From Tissierellaceae bacterium (GTDB lineage Bacteria; Bacillota; Clostridia; Tissierellales; Tissierellaceae): DNA of 64,000 nt. Position 1 is the first letter of the stretch. Each line of letters opens with the position of its first letter. The notes beneath the pieces are model-generated. The model did not search any database and was not told the DNA's origin. It saw nothing but the letters and a program-made list of their open reading frames with translations. Below, piece by piece: positions 34,425 to 43,369 of this stretch. A program made the translations under genes and the position numbers. The DNA is taken from the NCBI GenBank assembly GCA_023229175.1, contig JALNZV010000008.1:1-64000 (forward strand), in the 5' to 3' direction.

Positions 34425-34955
34425 TTAATTTGCCTTATACTTATTATATACTACTGCCCCTACGGCTCCAACTATAACCATAAAAATAGGGCTAATATTT
34501 AAAAACACAATTGCCAGCAATGCCCCCAAGGAAATTAACAGCCTTTTGTATCCAAATTTCGACCCTTTCATCAGCTTGTAAACTGCAGACAATATAAGGG
34601 CGACTATGGCAGGCCTAATTCCTAAAAACACCTTGTCAATAACTGCATTGTCTCTATATTGGTAAAAGAAAATAGCTATAAATAGCATTATTAAAAAAGA
34701 CGGTAAAACAGTGCCCAATATGGCAGCCAACGCCCCTGGCAGGCCCAAAACCCTATATCCCACGTATATACTGGTGTTTACTGCTACAGGTCCGGGGGAT
34801 CCTTGTGCCACTGCCAAGGCATCTAAAAATTCATTCTCATCTATCCATTTTTTCTTGTCTACTACTTCCTGTTGAATTATCGGTATCATTGCGTATCCCC
34901 CGCCAAAGGTGAAGGCCCCTATTTTAAAAAAGGATGTAAACATTTCTAATATCAT
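34425..34955 (-). CDS. Chromate-transporter family protein, second half
   Basis: A 176-aa membrane protein matching one half of the CHR family, with the signature FFKIGAFTFGGGYAMIPIIQQEVV and AVAQGSPGPVAVNTS. It pairs with the similar gene just upstream as a short-chain CHR system of two half-size proteins. The frame continues upstream to 35006, but AGGAGG lies 9 bp before the ATG at 34955. The substrate may be chromate, sulfate or another anion. Confidence 0.88.
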   Translation of the reverse strand: MILEMFTSFFKIGAFTFGGGYAMIPIIQQEVVDKKKWIDENEFLDALAVAQGSPGPVAVNTSIYVGYRVLGLPGALAAILGTVLPSFLIMLFIAIFFYQYRDNAVIDKVFLGIRPAIVALILSAVYKLMKGSKFGYKRLLISLGALLAIVFLNISPIFMVIVGAVGAVVYNKYKAN

Positions 34956-34968
34956 TTCAGCATTCCTC

Positions 34969-35490
34969 CTAATAAAGCAGTACGCCCAGCAATCCTGCCA
35001 ATACAATGGCGAGAATTGCGTTGAATTTTCTAAAGGACACCATATAGAACAGTAAACCTGCTATAAATACGGATTTAATATCTACAAAAGCATTTTTGCC
35101 GACGGACACAGCAGCTGCAGCGATTAAACCGAGAACCATGGGTCTGATGCCCGAAAATATCCACTCCACATAGGGAGTGTTCTTAAATTTCACTATAAAG
35201 TGAAATATAATACTCATGACAATAAAAGAAGGCAAAATCACTGCCAATGTAGCTACGGCAGATCCGAAAACCCCCGCCACCTTAAAACCTAAAAATGTCG
35301 CTGAATTTATGGCTATGGGACCTGGCGTCATCTCCGACAAAGCCAATATATCTATGAATTCCGTGTTGGATAACCAGCCATGGACGTGAATTATTTCCTT
35401 CTCAATTAGGGGCAGCATGGCATATCCTCCGCCAAAGCTAAAGGCCCCTATTTTAAAAAACGATATAAATAGTTTCAATAAGTTACCCAT
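34969..35490 (-). CDS. Chromate-transporter family protein, first half
   Basis: A 173-aa membrane protein with the same CHR signature (FFKIGAFSFGGGYAMLPLIEKEI and ALSEMTPGPIAINSATF). It lies 13 bp before its partner, and the two together have about the length of a full ChrA. They probably form a heterodimer. The insertion between prmC and prfA is the only non-translation content in that cluster. Confidence 0.88.
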   Translation of the reverse strand: MGNLLKLFISFFKIGAFSFGGGYAMLPLIEKEIIHVHGWLSNTEFIDILALSEMTPGPIAINSATFLGFKVAGVFGSAVATLAVILPSFIVMSIIFHFIVKFKNTPYVEWIFSGIRPMVLGLIAAAAVSVGKNAFVDIKSVFIAGLLFYMVSFRKFNAILAIVLAGLLGVLLY

Positions 35491-35503
35491 AATTACACCT
35501 ACC

Positions 35504-36337
35504 TTAAACTCTATAAAATCCCATTGCCACTCTGGGGTGACCTTGAGAATCTTTCATTATGGAAATATCTCTAAAACCTTCCTCCCATAAAATCAATTCC
35601 AAGGCATCTCCCTGATCATATCCAATTTCGTATATTAAAAGTCCATTGTCCTTTAAATGTTTTTTGCTGCCCTTCGTTATTATTCTATAAAAATCCAGAC
35701 CATCTATTCCTCCATCCAGGGCATTCGTAGGTTCAAAATCTCTTACAACCCTATCTAGTTCCTCGATGTCCTTACTGGGTATATAGGGAGGATTGGATAC
35801 TACGATGTCAAACCTTTCACTCTCTCCGATGGGTGCAAATAAGTCTCCCTCTAAAAAATGCACATTGAGTACTTTTAGTCTTTCTCTATTTATGTTGGCA
35901 ACTTCAATAGCCCCTTGAGATATATCCACACCACAGACAAGGGCATCCTTGCAATAATGCCCAATGGTAAGCCCTATAACTCCGCTTCCTGCACACATAT
36001 CTAAGACTTTTATATCTTTGCCTTTTAGGTTGTCTTTTATATATTCCAAAATATATTCTACTAAAACTTCAGTATCAAATCTAGGGATTAAAACCTTTTC
36101 ATTTACAAAAAAGTTTAACCCCATAAATTCTTTTTCCCCCAAAACATATTGGATTGGTGTGCCCTCTTGGACCTTTTTCATTTGTACTTGAAATTCCATG
36201 GAAATAATATCTGAAACTTCCCGATCTCCATAGGCGTAAATATGACTTTTATCCACACCTAGAAGTTTTGAAAATATCAATAAGCTTTCCCTAGGGAAGT
36301 CTTTATATTTTCTCCTTAAATCATCAATAGTTACCAT
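35504..36337 (-). CDS. prmC: Release-factor glutamine N5-methyltransferase
   Basis: Methylates the Gln of the GGQ motif in release factors (277 aa). There is an N-terminal helical domain (about 1-75), then a Rossmann SAM domain with VLDMCAGSGVIGLTIG and the catalytic VVSNPPYIPSKD. Its substrate gene prfA lies downstream on the same strand. It overlaps yqhQ by 7 bp. Confidence 0.95.
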   Translation of the reverse strand: MVTIDDLRRKYKDFPRESLLIFSKLLGVDKSHIYAYGDREVSDIISMEFQVQMKKVQEGTPIQYVLGEKEFMGLNFFVNEKVLIPRFDTEVLVEYILEYIKDNLKGKDIKVLDMCAGSGVIGLTIGHYCKDALVCGVDISQGAIEVANINRERLKVLNVHFLEGDLFAPIGESERFDIVVSNPPYIPSKDIEELDRVVRDFEPTNALDGGIDGLDFYRIITKGSKKHLKDNGLLIYEIGYDQGDALELILWEEGFRDISIMKDSQGHPRVAMGFYRV

Positions 36338-37284
36338 AAGTCCTCGTCCTTGTTTTCAGGCAATACGGCTTTTATTGCCTCTATGGCAACTTGGATTTGC
36401 TCTCCATCTGGCTCCTTTACTGTAGCCATTTTTTGTATCATAAGTCCTGGATAAGACAGTATATATGCCAGCTTAGAATTGCTTTTCCCAATCAATTTAT
36501 TTATTTCATAGGAAATACCTGCAATTACTGGAAACATAATAATCCTTATGAGAACTCTCTGTAGTGGATTTGGCCAGCCGAAAAATGACAGCACAAAAAT
36601 ACTCACTACCATTACCATAAATAGAAAACTGGTTCCACATCTAGGATGTAATATGGAGTGTTTCTTCACGTTTTCTACGGTCAATTCCTCTTCATTTTCA
36701 TAGCAATGTATGGTCTTGTGCTCTGCACCGTGGTATTCAAACACTCTGCTGATGTCGTCAAATTTGGAAACGCCAACTATATATAGTAGAAATATTCCTA
36801 TCCTAACAAATCCCTCCACTAAATTTAAACCAACGGACATGTGTATTCTCGTCTTGAAAAAGTTAGTTATAAAAGAGGGCAATACCATGAATATGCCCAC
36901 TGCCAAAACCATGGATGCTACCATAGTGATGAACATCTCCACATCTGCGGCTTTGTCTTTAAAAATTTTCTCCGTAATAGACTTTTTCTCAGGTGCCTTA
37001 GTCTCCTCTTCCTCAAAGAATTCTGCGGAATACATCAGTGCCTTGGTGCCTATGGTCAGAGCCTCAATCAATCCTACTACACCCCTTAAAAAAGGCAATG
37101 TAAATACTTTGTACCTCATGCCCAAGGTATTTAGCTTTTCAGTCTTTAATTCTATTTCATTATCCGGTTTTCTAACTGCAATGGATACGTGATTTGGTCC
37201 CCTCATCATTATTCCTTCTATTAGAGCCTGACCGCCTATGCTGGTTATATGCTTCGGTATTCTATTTACTTTTTTTATCTCCAT
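36331..37284 (-). CDS. yqhQ: YqhQ-like DUF1385 membrane protein
   Basis: A 317-aa protein of the DUF1385 family with about five hydrophobic segments (for example near 115-140, 155-180 and 215-245). It has family motifs IGGQALIEGIMMRGP near the start and YHGAEHKTIHCYE in the middle. Function is not established. It commonly lies between rpmE and prmC in clostridia, as here. Confidence 0.9.
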   Translation of the reverse strand: MEIKKVNRIPKHITSIGGQALIEGIMMRGPNHVSIAVRKPDNEIELKTEKLNTLGMRYKVFTLPFLRGVVGLIEALTIGTKALMYSAEFFEEEETKAPEKKSITEKIFKDKAADVEMFITMVASMVLAVGIFMVLPSFITNFFKTRIHMSVGLNLVEGFVRIGIFLLYIVGVSKFDDISRVFEYHGAEHKTIHCYENEEELTVENVKKHSILHPRCGTSFLFMVMVVSIFVLSFFGWPNPLQRVLIRIIMFPVIAGISYEINKLIGKSNSKLAYILSYPGLMIQKMATVKEPDGEQIQVAIEAIKAVLPENKDEDLW

Positions 37285-37318
37285 ATTCTCACCGCCATTC
37301 TATATTAGTTGGAAAATC

Positions 37319-37364
37319 ATAAAAGTCCAACGTTCTCGGTTTCGTCGCATAAAGTTCTACAGCT
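37319..37364. repeat. Fragment of the dispersed hairpin element (inverted)
   Basis: A 46-bp inverted match to the element: the reverse complement reads GCTGTAGAACTTTATGCGAC then GAAACCGAGAACGTTGGACTT. Only the right-centre portion is present. It lies between rpmE and yqhQ. Confidence 0.85.
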
Positions 37365-37375
37365 TATTTCATTAA

Positions 37376-37410
37376 ATTAAAAAGGTTAGTTGCACAAGCA
37401 TCTAACCTCG
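37376..37410 (-). terminator. Intrinsic terminator after rpmE
   Basis: The minus-strand stem AGGTTAG/CTAACCT (37383-37408), with a 12-nt loop and a TTTTT tail, ends the rpmE transcript. Confidence 0.85.
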
Positions 37411-37422
37411 GTTTTGAAGAAA

Positions 37423-37632
37423 TTAGTCCAAATTATATCTCTTCTTAAATTTCTCAACACGACCGCCACGCTCAACGAATTTTTGACGACCAGTAAAGAA
37501 TGGATGGCATTCTGAACAGATTTCAACTCTTAATTCATCTTTTACAGAACCTGTTTTAAATGTATTGCCACATGCACATGTAACTACTGCCTCTTTGTAT
37601 TCTGGATGAATATTTGCTTTCATTCCTTTCAC
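37423..37632 (-). CDS. rpmE: 50S ribosomal protein L31 (zinc form)
   Basis: A 69-aa large-subunit protein. The zinc ligands CAC near residues 19-21 and CSECHPF near 39-45 mark the C+ (zinc-binding) form. The end motif GRQKFVERGGRVEKFKKRY is complete. It has its own promoter, overlapping the end of rho, and its own terminator. Confidence 0.97.
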   Translation of the reverse strand: MKGMKANIHPEYKEAVVTCACGNTFKTGSVKDELRVEICSECHPFFTGRQKFVERGGRVEKFKKRYNLD

Positions 37633-37685
37633 CTCTCTTCAACTGCTTATATACATAAAAATAGCTTTCATATTTCGACCACTCA

Positions 37686-37714
37686 ATTATAACACATAAG
37701 TTTTTTCATTTCAA
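37686..37714 (-). promoter_or_regulatory. Predicted promoter of rpmE
   Basis: The minus strand has TTGAAA, 17 bp, TATAAT immediately after the rho stop codon, so rpmE can be read separately from rho. Confidence 0.7.
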
Positions 37715-39073
37715 CTAAATCCAAATTTTATTTCTCATCTCTTCTACGAATTGGTCGTTGCTTTTGCTTCTCATTAGGGAATCGATTAGGGACTCCGTCA
37801 CATCCTGTGTAGATGCACCGCCCATGGCCTTTCTTATGCTCCAAATAGTCTCCAATTCCTTTTGGCTAAGCAGCAGTTCTTCCCTTCTGGTACCAGATTT
37901 GTAAATATCTATGGCAGGGAAAATTCTCTTTTCCGATAATTTCCTATCTAGGTGAATTTCCATATTACCTGTTCCCTTGAATTCTTCAAATATTACATCG
38001 TCCATTCTGCTGCCTGTCTCCACTAAAGCCGTAGCAAGTATGGTTAGACTTCCACCTTCTTCCAGCTTTCTTGCGGCACCGAAAAACCTTTTTGGTTTGT
38101 GTAAAGCTCCTGGGTCTAAGCCCCCTGACAATGTCCTTCCTGTGGCAGGTATGGTTAAGTTGTATGCCCTTGCCAATCTTGTGATACTATCTAATAAAAT
38201 CACTACATCTTTTCCATGCTCCACCAATCTCTTTGCCCTTTCCAATACGATTTCTGCCACCTTTGTATGGTGCTGTGGTAATTCGTCAAAGGTAGAATAA
38301 ACCACATCGCCTTTAACAGATCTTCTCATATCAGTGACTTCCTCTGGTCTTTCATCTATTAACAGTACGATGATTTCCACTTCCGGATGATTTTTAGCTA
38401 TGGAATTAGCCACCATTTTAAGTAAGGACGTCTTCCCTGCTTTTGGCGGAGATACAATCATTCCCCTTTGACCTTTTCCAATGGGTGCAATTAAATCTAT
38501 CATCCTAGTGGCCAGTTCCGAATGGTTTATTTCCAGTATTAATCTTTCCTTGGGATAAATGGGCGTCAAGTCGTCAAAGTTTGGCCTTTTTATAGATGTT
38601 TCAGGATGCATTCCGTTGACAGACTTGACATATAGAAGGGCTTTATATCTTTCACCTTGATTGGGTTCGCGGGTTACACCGCTGATTTTGTCTCCAGTTC
38701 TCAGTCTAAACCTTCTAATCTGGGAAGGGGATATATATATATCCTCATCGCCAGATAAATAATTATCGGACCTTAGAAAACCATATCCATCTGTATGTAA
38801 CTCCAATATTCCATGGGCAAGATTTATGGTTTCCATATTTTCCAACTCTTCTGTAACCTTTTCGGGTAAATCCTCCGTGACTATATCCTTGATGTCTATT
38901 TTTTCTACATTATCAGCTGATGATTCTTTCTGATTTTCCTTAGATGCAAATCTTTGATTTAAGATATCTATGAGCTCATCTTTCTTGTACTTATATGGGC
39001 TACCTATACCTTGGGATTTTGCAATTTCCCTTAGTTCCCCTATTTTTTTATTCGACAGATTGTGTTCCGTCAA
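37715..39073 (-). CDS. rho: Transcription termination factor Rho
   Basis: Hexameric RNA helicase that ends transcription (452 aa). The N-terminal helical domain (about 1-45), CSD-like RNA-binding domain (about 75-150) and RecA-like motor are present. Walker A is PPKAGKTSLLK; the Q/R-loop segment TGRTLSGGLDPGA is complete. The preferred start is TTG at 39073, which gives MTEHNLSNKK and follows GGCGGTG; an ATG at 39091 lacks a ribosome site. A low-complexity linker lies near residues 50-75. Confidence 0.96.
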   Translation of the reverse strand: MTEHNLSNKKIGELREIAKSQGIGSPYKYKKDELIDILNQRFASKENQKESSADNVEKIDIKDIVTEDLPEKVTEELENMETINLAHGILELHTDGYGFLRSDNYLSGDEDIYISPSQIRRFRLRTGDKISGVTREPNQGERYKALLYVKSVNGMHPETSIKRPNFDDLTPIYPKERLILEINHSELATRMIDLIAPIGKGQRGMIVSPPKAGKTSLLKMVANSIAKNHPEVEIIVLLIDERPEEVTDMRRSVKGDVVYSTFDELPQHHTKVAEIVLERAKRLVEHGKDVVILLDSITRLARAYNLTIPATGRTLSGGLDPGALHKPKRFFGAARKLEEGGSLTILATALVETGSRMDDVIFEEFKGTGNMEIHLDRKLSEKRIFPAIDIYKSGTRREELLLSQKELETIWSIRKAMGGASTQDVTESLIDSLMRSKSNDQFVEEMRNKIWI

Positions 39074-39103
39074 AACAACACCGCCTTTCATCAATACGTA
39101 AAC

Positions 39104-40072
39104 TTATTTTGCATATTCCGGTTTTTTATCTAATTTATGTGTAGCATCTATAAACCTAATGGTTCCCGTTTCAGCCCGAAGTACTAAGGTATGAGTAGTA
39201 GCAACATTTTTTTCGATGTACTGAACTCCATCCAGTAACTCTCCATAGGACACACCTGTGGCAGCAAATACTACTTCATCGCCTTTCACCAAGTCGTCGA
39301 TAGTGTATACCTTGTCGCAATCGGCTCCCATTTCTATACATCTTCTATGCTGTTCTTCTGTAGCAGGGGTTAGTAAGCCTTGGAATTCTCCCCCTAAGCA
39401 CTTTAAGGCTGCTGCTGCAAGAACCCCCTCCGGAGCACCGCCTACGCCCATGAGTATATCCACATCTGTATAGCTAAAACAAGTATTAATGGCTGCTAAC
39501 ACATCGCCGTCGCTAAACATCTTTATCCTAGCCCCCGCCTTACGGACATCTTCGATTAGCTTTTCATGCCTTGGTCTATCTAGTATAGTAACTGTTACTT
39601 CCGATACGTCTTTGCCCAGAGCATTGGCCACATTTTTAATATTTTCCTCTACGGGCTTTTTAATATCTACTACGCCTTTTGCCTTTGGTCCTACGGCAAT
39701 CTTATCCATATAAGTATCAGGGGCGTGAAGTAAACAACCTCTTGGTGCTATGGCAACTACAGATATGGCATTTGGAAGCCCATTAGCCACGGATCTAGTG
39801 CCATCTAAAGGATCTACTGCTATGTCCACCTTTAAATCGTGGGGTCCCCCTATACCTATTTCTTCTCCAATATACAACATGGGAGCCTCGTCCATTTCTC
39901 CCTCGCCTATGACTACTACGCCGTCAATGCTGACTGTGTCAAACATTCTTCTCATGGCATCTACGGCTGCTTGGTCGGCGGCATTTTTGTCGCCTCTACC
40001 CAATAGCTTTGCACTGGCCAATGCTGCAGCCTCCGTTACCCTTGCAATATTTAGTGGCAAATTTCTATCCAT
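39104..40072 (-). CDS. glpX: Class II fructose-1,6-bisphosphatase (GlpX)
   Basis: Gluconeogenic phosphatase (322 aa) that removes the 1-phosphate of fructose 1,6-bisphosphate. The metal and substrate motifs are GEGEMDEAPMLYIGEEIG and DPLDGTRSVANG. It lies between fsa and rho, as in Bacillus, and together with fba and fsa forms a sugar-phosphate set. Confidence 0.95.
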   Translation of the reverse strand: MDRNLPLNIARVTEAAALASAKLLGRGDKNAADQAAVDAMRRMFDTVSIDGVVVIGEGEMDEAPMLYIGEEIGIGGPHDLKVDIAVDPLDGTRSVANGLPNAISVVAIAPRGCLLHAPDTYMDKIAVGPKAKGVVDIKKPVEENIKNVANALGKDVSEVTVTILDRPRHEKLIEDVRKAGARIKMFSDGDVLAAINTCFSYTDVDILMGVGGAPEGVLAAAALKCLGGEFQGLLTPATEEQHRRCIEMGADCDKVYTIDDLVKGDEVVFAATGVSYGELLDGVQYIEKNVATTHTLVLRAETGTIRFIDATHKLDKKPEYAK

Positions 40073-40083
40073 ACAATCACTCC

Positions 40084-40731
40084 CTATTTAGTTTGAAATC
40101 CTTCCCAATCCTTTATAAATCTCTCTATGCCAATTTCTGTCAAAGGGTGATTTAACATCTGCAAAAATACCTTATACGGTATAGTTGCAATATGTGAACC
40201 AGCCTTTGCTGCCTCTATGACGTGAACAGGATGCCTGATGCTTGCAGCAATTATTTCAGTATCTATACCGTGAAAATCAAATATCTGCACTATATCCTCT
40301 ACGATTGTCATCCCCTCGTTGCTGATGTCATCTAACCTTCCTACAAATGGGCTCACAAAAGTGGCACCAGCCCTTGCTGCCAGCAATGCCTGATTAGCTG
40401 AGAATACTAAGGTCACATTAGTCTTGATGCCCTCGTTGGACAGAACCTTTGTGGCTTTTAAACCTTCTCCTGTCATTGGAAGTTTAATGACGATATTTGA
40501 ATGAATCTTTGCCAGTTCTCTAGCCTCCTCCACCATGCCGTCCTTTTCCAAGGAAATTACCTCCGCACTAATTGGCCCGTCTACTAAGCTGGCAATTTCC
40601 TTCACCACCTCTTGAAAATCTCTGCCTTCCTTGGCAATCAAACTGGGGTTTGTAGTGACTCCAGAGAGCACACCCCATTGGTTTATTTCCCGTATCTCCT
40701 CTATGTTTGCCGTATCTATGAATAACTTCAC
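40084..40731 (-). CDS. fsa: Transaldolase / fructose-6-phosphate aldolase-like
   Basis: Short TalC/FSA-type class I aldolase (215 aa). It has KLFIDTANIEEI at the start, GVTTNPSLIAKEGR, the Schiff-base Lys in NIVIKLPMT, and the end motif HPLTEIGIERFIKDW. Family members are either transaldolases or fructose-6-phosphate aldolases, and sequence alone does not decide here. The GTG at 40731 is preferred: it overlaps the fba TAG by one base and GGGGTGG lies 6 bp upstream. Confidence 0.92.
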   Translation of the reverse strand: MKLFIDTANIEEIREINQWGVLSGVTTNPSLIAKEGRDFQEVVKEIASLVDGPISAEVISLEKDGMVEEARELAKIHSNIVIKLPMTGEGLKATKVLSNEGIKTNVTLVFSANQALLAARAGATFVSPFVGRLDDISNEGMTIVEDIVQIFDFHGIDTEIIAASIRHPVHVIEAAKAGSHIATIPYKVFLQMLNHPLTEIGIERFIKDWEGFQTK

Positions 40732-41588
40732 TATTTCCACCCCTTATTTACTGAACCGAAGATATGCATCTTTTCCATGACTATTTCCTTCATGGCAGCT
40801 CTTGCAGGCCCCAATATCTTCCTTGGGTCAAAATTATCCGGGTCTTTCTTGAGGAAATCCTTCACTCCATTGGCAAAGGCAATTCTAATGTCCGTATCTA
40901 TGTTTATCTTTGAAATACCTAGGGATATGGCCTGTTTCAGGTCTTCATCTGGTACCCCTGAAGAACCGTGAAGTACTAACGGTACAGTAAGTAAATCTGC
41001 TATGGTTGCAATTCTAGCAAAGTCTAGCTCTGGCTTTCCCTTATAGACCCCGTGGGCAGTGCCTACGGCAATGGCTAAGAAGTCAATGTCAGTTTCATTG
41101 ACAAACCTAAGAGCCTCATCAGGATCCGTAAATGTTGCATCCTTTGCCTTTACTGTAATATGGTCCTCTGTGCCGCCAATCTTGCCTAGTTCTGCCTCCA
41201 CAGAAACCCCAACTGCCTTGGCCACTTCTACAACTTTTTTAGTATATGCTATGTTTTCTTCCAATGGAAATCTGGAGCCGTCAATCATCACAGATGTAAA
41301 ACCGTGTCTAATACATAACATTACTTGATCAAAATCCGTTCCATGATCTAAATGCAATGCTACTGGTACCTTAGCATTTCTAGCAGCAGTTTTCCCAAGG
41401 GCGGCGATATACTCTATTCCCGCGTATTTAATTCCTCCTTGGCTTGCTTGTAGTATTACTGGAGAATTTGTCTCCTCTGCAGCGTCAATAATTGCCTGAA
41501 CTATTTCCATATTATTAATATTAAAGGCACCAACTGCATATCCCTTTTCTTGAGCATCTAATAAAAGCTCCTTCCCCGTAACTAACAT
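40731..41588 (-). CDS. fba: Class II fructose-bisphosphate aldolase
   Basis: Zinc-dependent glycolytic aldolase (285 aa). It has the catalytic Asp and zinc His in LHLDHGTDFD, further zinc ligands in VEAELGKIGG and LVLHGSSGVP, and the phosphate site KINIDTDIRIAF. GGAGGGGAT precedes the ATG. First gene of fba-fsa-glpX. Confidence 0.97.
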   Translation of the reverse strand: MLVTGKELLLDAQEKGYAVGAFNINNMEIVQAIIDAAEETNSPVILQASQGGIKYAGIEYIAALGKTAARNAKVPVALHLDHGTDFDQVMLCIRHGFTSVMIDGSRFPLEENIAYTKKVVEVAKAVGVSVEAELGKIGGTEDHITVKAKDATFTDPDEALRFVNETDIDFLAIAVGTAHGVYKGKPELDFARIATIADLLTVPLVLHGSSGVPDEDLKQAISLGISKINIDTDIRIAFANGVKDFLKKDPDNFDPRKILGPARAAMKEIVMEKMHIFGSVNKGWK

Positions 41589-41665
41589 TTAATCCCCTCC
41601 ACTATTGTAATATATACATTATATCAGATTTTCACTTTATTAAAGCAAAAAAGATGAAATTAATA

Positions 41666-43273
41666 TCAATAAACACCAATAAATCCATCAGCCCTAGACT
41701 CAGTACCTCCACATAGAACCCCATTTTCATCTCTCCAAATAATTTGTCCTCTGCCAAAACTTCCCCTTTCCGCCTCAACTATTATATTGTGTCCCCTTCG
41801 AAGGAGTGCCAGTGCCAAGTCATTGGGATAATTTTGTTCTATTGCAACGGTCTTTTCCTTTGTCCATTGCCATCTAGGAGCATCTAAGGCATCCTGTGGA
41901 TTTAAATGAAAATCCACTGTATTAGTGACTACCTGCACATGTCCCTGAGGCTGCATAAATGCACCCATGACACCAAAAGGTCCCACGGGATTTCCATCCT
42001 TTGACAAGAAACCTGGAATAATCGTGTGATAAGGCTTTTTATTTGGACCGACACAGTTGGGATGATTTTCAATAGTATTAAAATTATTGCCCCTATTGTG
42101 GAGTGCTATACCCGTTTCAGGTACCACCAGACCTGAACCAAACCCCATATAATTGCTTTGAATATATGAAATCATATTTCCTTGGTTGTCAGCTGCCGCA
42201 AAGTAAACAGTTCCTCCGCTATGGGGTTCCCCAGCCTCAGGTAAGGAAGCAGTATGTCCAATTAACTTGGACCTTTCCCTGCCATAATCAGGGGACAACA
42301 ATTCTTCGGCTGTATATTTCATATACCTATGGTCTGCAATATATTCAAGCCCATCGGCAAAGGCAAGTTTCATTGCCTCAATGAGTATATGCTGAGTATT
42401 TACACTATCCCTCTCCACTAGGTCGAAATTGTTTAATATATTCAGTGCCATTAAGGCTACAATACCATGACCATTGGGGGGTATCTCCCATACATCATAT
42501 CCTCTGTAGTTTACCTTTATGGGCTCAACCCACTCCGACTTATAACCCTTTAAGTCTTCTTTGCTGATATAGCCGCCAATTTTTTTGGAGAATTTATCTA
42601 TTCTCTCTGCCAAATCTCCTTCATAAAAGGACCTACCATCGGTTCTTCCTATTTCCTCTAAAGTATTTCCGTGGTTTATGGACTTCCATATCTCTCCCGC
42701 CCTTGGGGCCCTTCCTTCTGGAGCAAATACCTTAAACCAATTTTCAAACTCTTCGCCTTTTAAGTTTTTGCTGTAAATTCTAAATGCCCTATCCCAATAT
42801 TTAGCCACAGTCGGGCTTAAAGGATGACCCTCCTTGGCGATTTGAATTGCTGGCTCAAGGCTATCCTTTAAGGAAAGCTTGCCGAACTTCTGCGACATCT
42901 CCGCCCAAGCAGCAGGTACACCTGGTACAGTCACAGGTGTAAATCCATAGACTGGCATAGATTCAAATCCTAGACTTTTTATTTTATCTAGGGTCAAGGC
43001 CCTTGGAGAAAATCCACTGGCATTTAGGCCGTGAACTTTTCCATTTGCCCAAATAAGGGCAAATGCGTCGCCTCCGATGCCATTGCTGGTAGGTTCCACC
43101 ACCGTAAGACAAGCCGCCGTTGCAATGGCAGCATCTATGGCATTTCCGCCTTTTTTCATTACCTCAATCCCCGCCTGGGATGCTAAAGGATGAGTGGATG
43201 CTACCATGCCATTCTTTCCATATATTAAGTTTCTGTTGGAACTGTATTTGTGATAATGCGGATCAAATTTCAT
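41666..43273 (-). CDS. ggt: Gamma-glutamyltransferase-family Ntn-hydrolase
   Basis: A 535-aa self-processing hydrolase of the GGT family. The likely nucleophile is Thr355 in SGGTVYFAAADNQGN, where the precursor would be cut into large and small chains. Other family motifs are GGNAIDAAIATAACLTVVEP, IGGDAFALIW and GFGSGLVVPETG. There is no N-terminal signal peptide, so it is probably cytoplasmic, like YwrD-type members. It may break gamma-glutamyl compounds or act on another amide. It lies after kal-kce and has its own promoter. Confidence 0.88.
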   Translation of the reverse strand: MKFDPHYHKYSSNRNLIYGKNGMVASTHPLASQAGIEVMKKGGNAIDAAIATAACLTVVEPTSNGIGGDAFALIWANGKVHGLNASGFSPRALTLDKIKSLGFESMPVYGFTPVTVPGVPAAWAEMSQKFGKLSLKDSLEPAIQIAKEGHPLSPTVAKYWDRAFRIYSKNLKGEEFENWFKVFAPEGRAPRAGEIWKSINHGNTLEEIGRTDGRSFYEGDLAERIDKFSKKIGGYISKEDLKGYKSEWVEPIKVNYRGYDVWEIPPNGHGIVALMALNILNNFDLVERDSVNTQHILIEAMKLAFADGLEYIADHRYMKYTAEELLSPDYGRERSKLIGHTASLPEAGEPHSGGTVYFAAADNQGNMISYIQSNYMGFGSGLVVPETGIALHNRGNNFNTIENHPNCVGPNKKPYHTIIPGFLSKDGNPVGPFGVMGAFMQPQGHVQVVTNTVDFHLNPQDALDAPRWQWTKEKTVAIEQNYPNDLALALLRRGHNIIVEAERGSFGRGQIIWRDENGVLCGGTESRADGFIGVY

Positions 43274-43290
43274 TTTATCCCTCCAAAAAA

Positions 43291-43361
43291 ATAAATTCCT
43301 CCTACATAATCTCTACTCTAATTATAAACCAATTAGAATGTCAATCAAAGGAGGAATTTAT
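43291..43361 (-). promoter_or_regulatory. Terminator hairpin with a promoter inside its loop
   Basis: The perfect arms ATAAATTCCTCC (43291-43302) and GGAGGAATTTAT (43350-43361) flank a minus-strand promoter: TTGATT (43343-43348), 16 bp, TATAAT (43321-43326). A transcript reading through from kce would contain both arms followed by TTTTTT. A transcript starting at this promoter (near 43314) would contain only the second arm. Confidence 0.65.
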
Positions 43362-43369
43362 ATATTTAT

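Noticed and set aside
34425..35490. Frameshifted single chromate transporter
   Set aside because: Each half has its own full CHR signature, start codon and ribosome site, as in known two-gene short-chain CHR systems.
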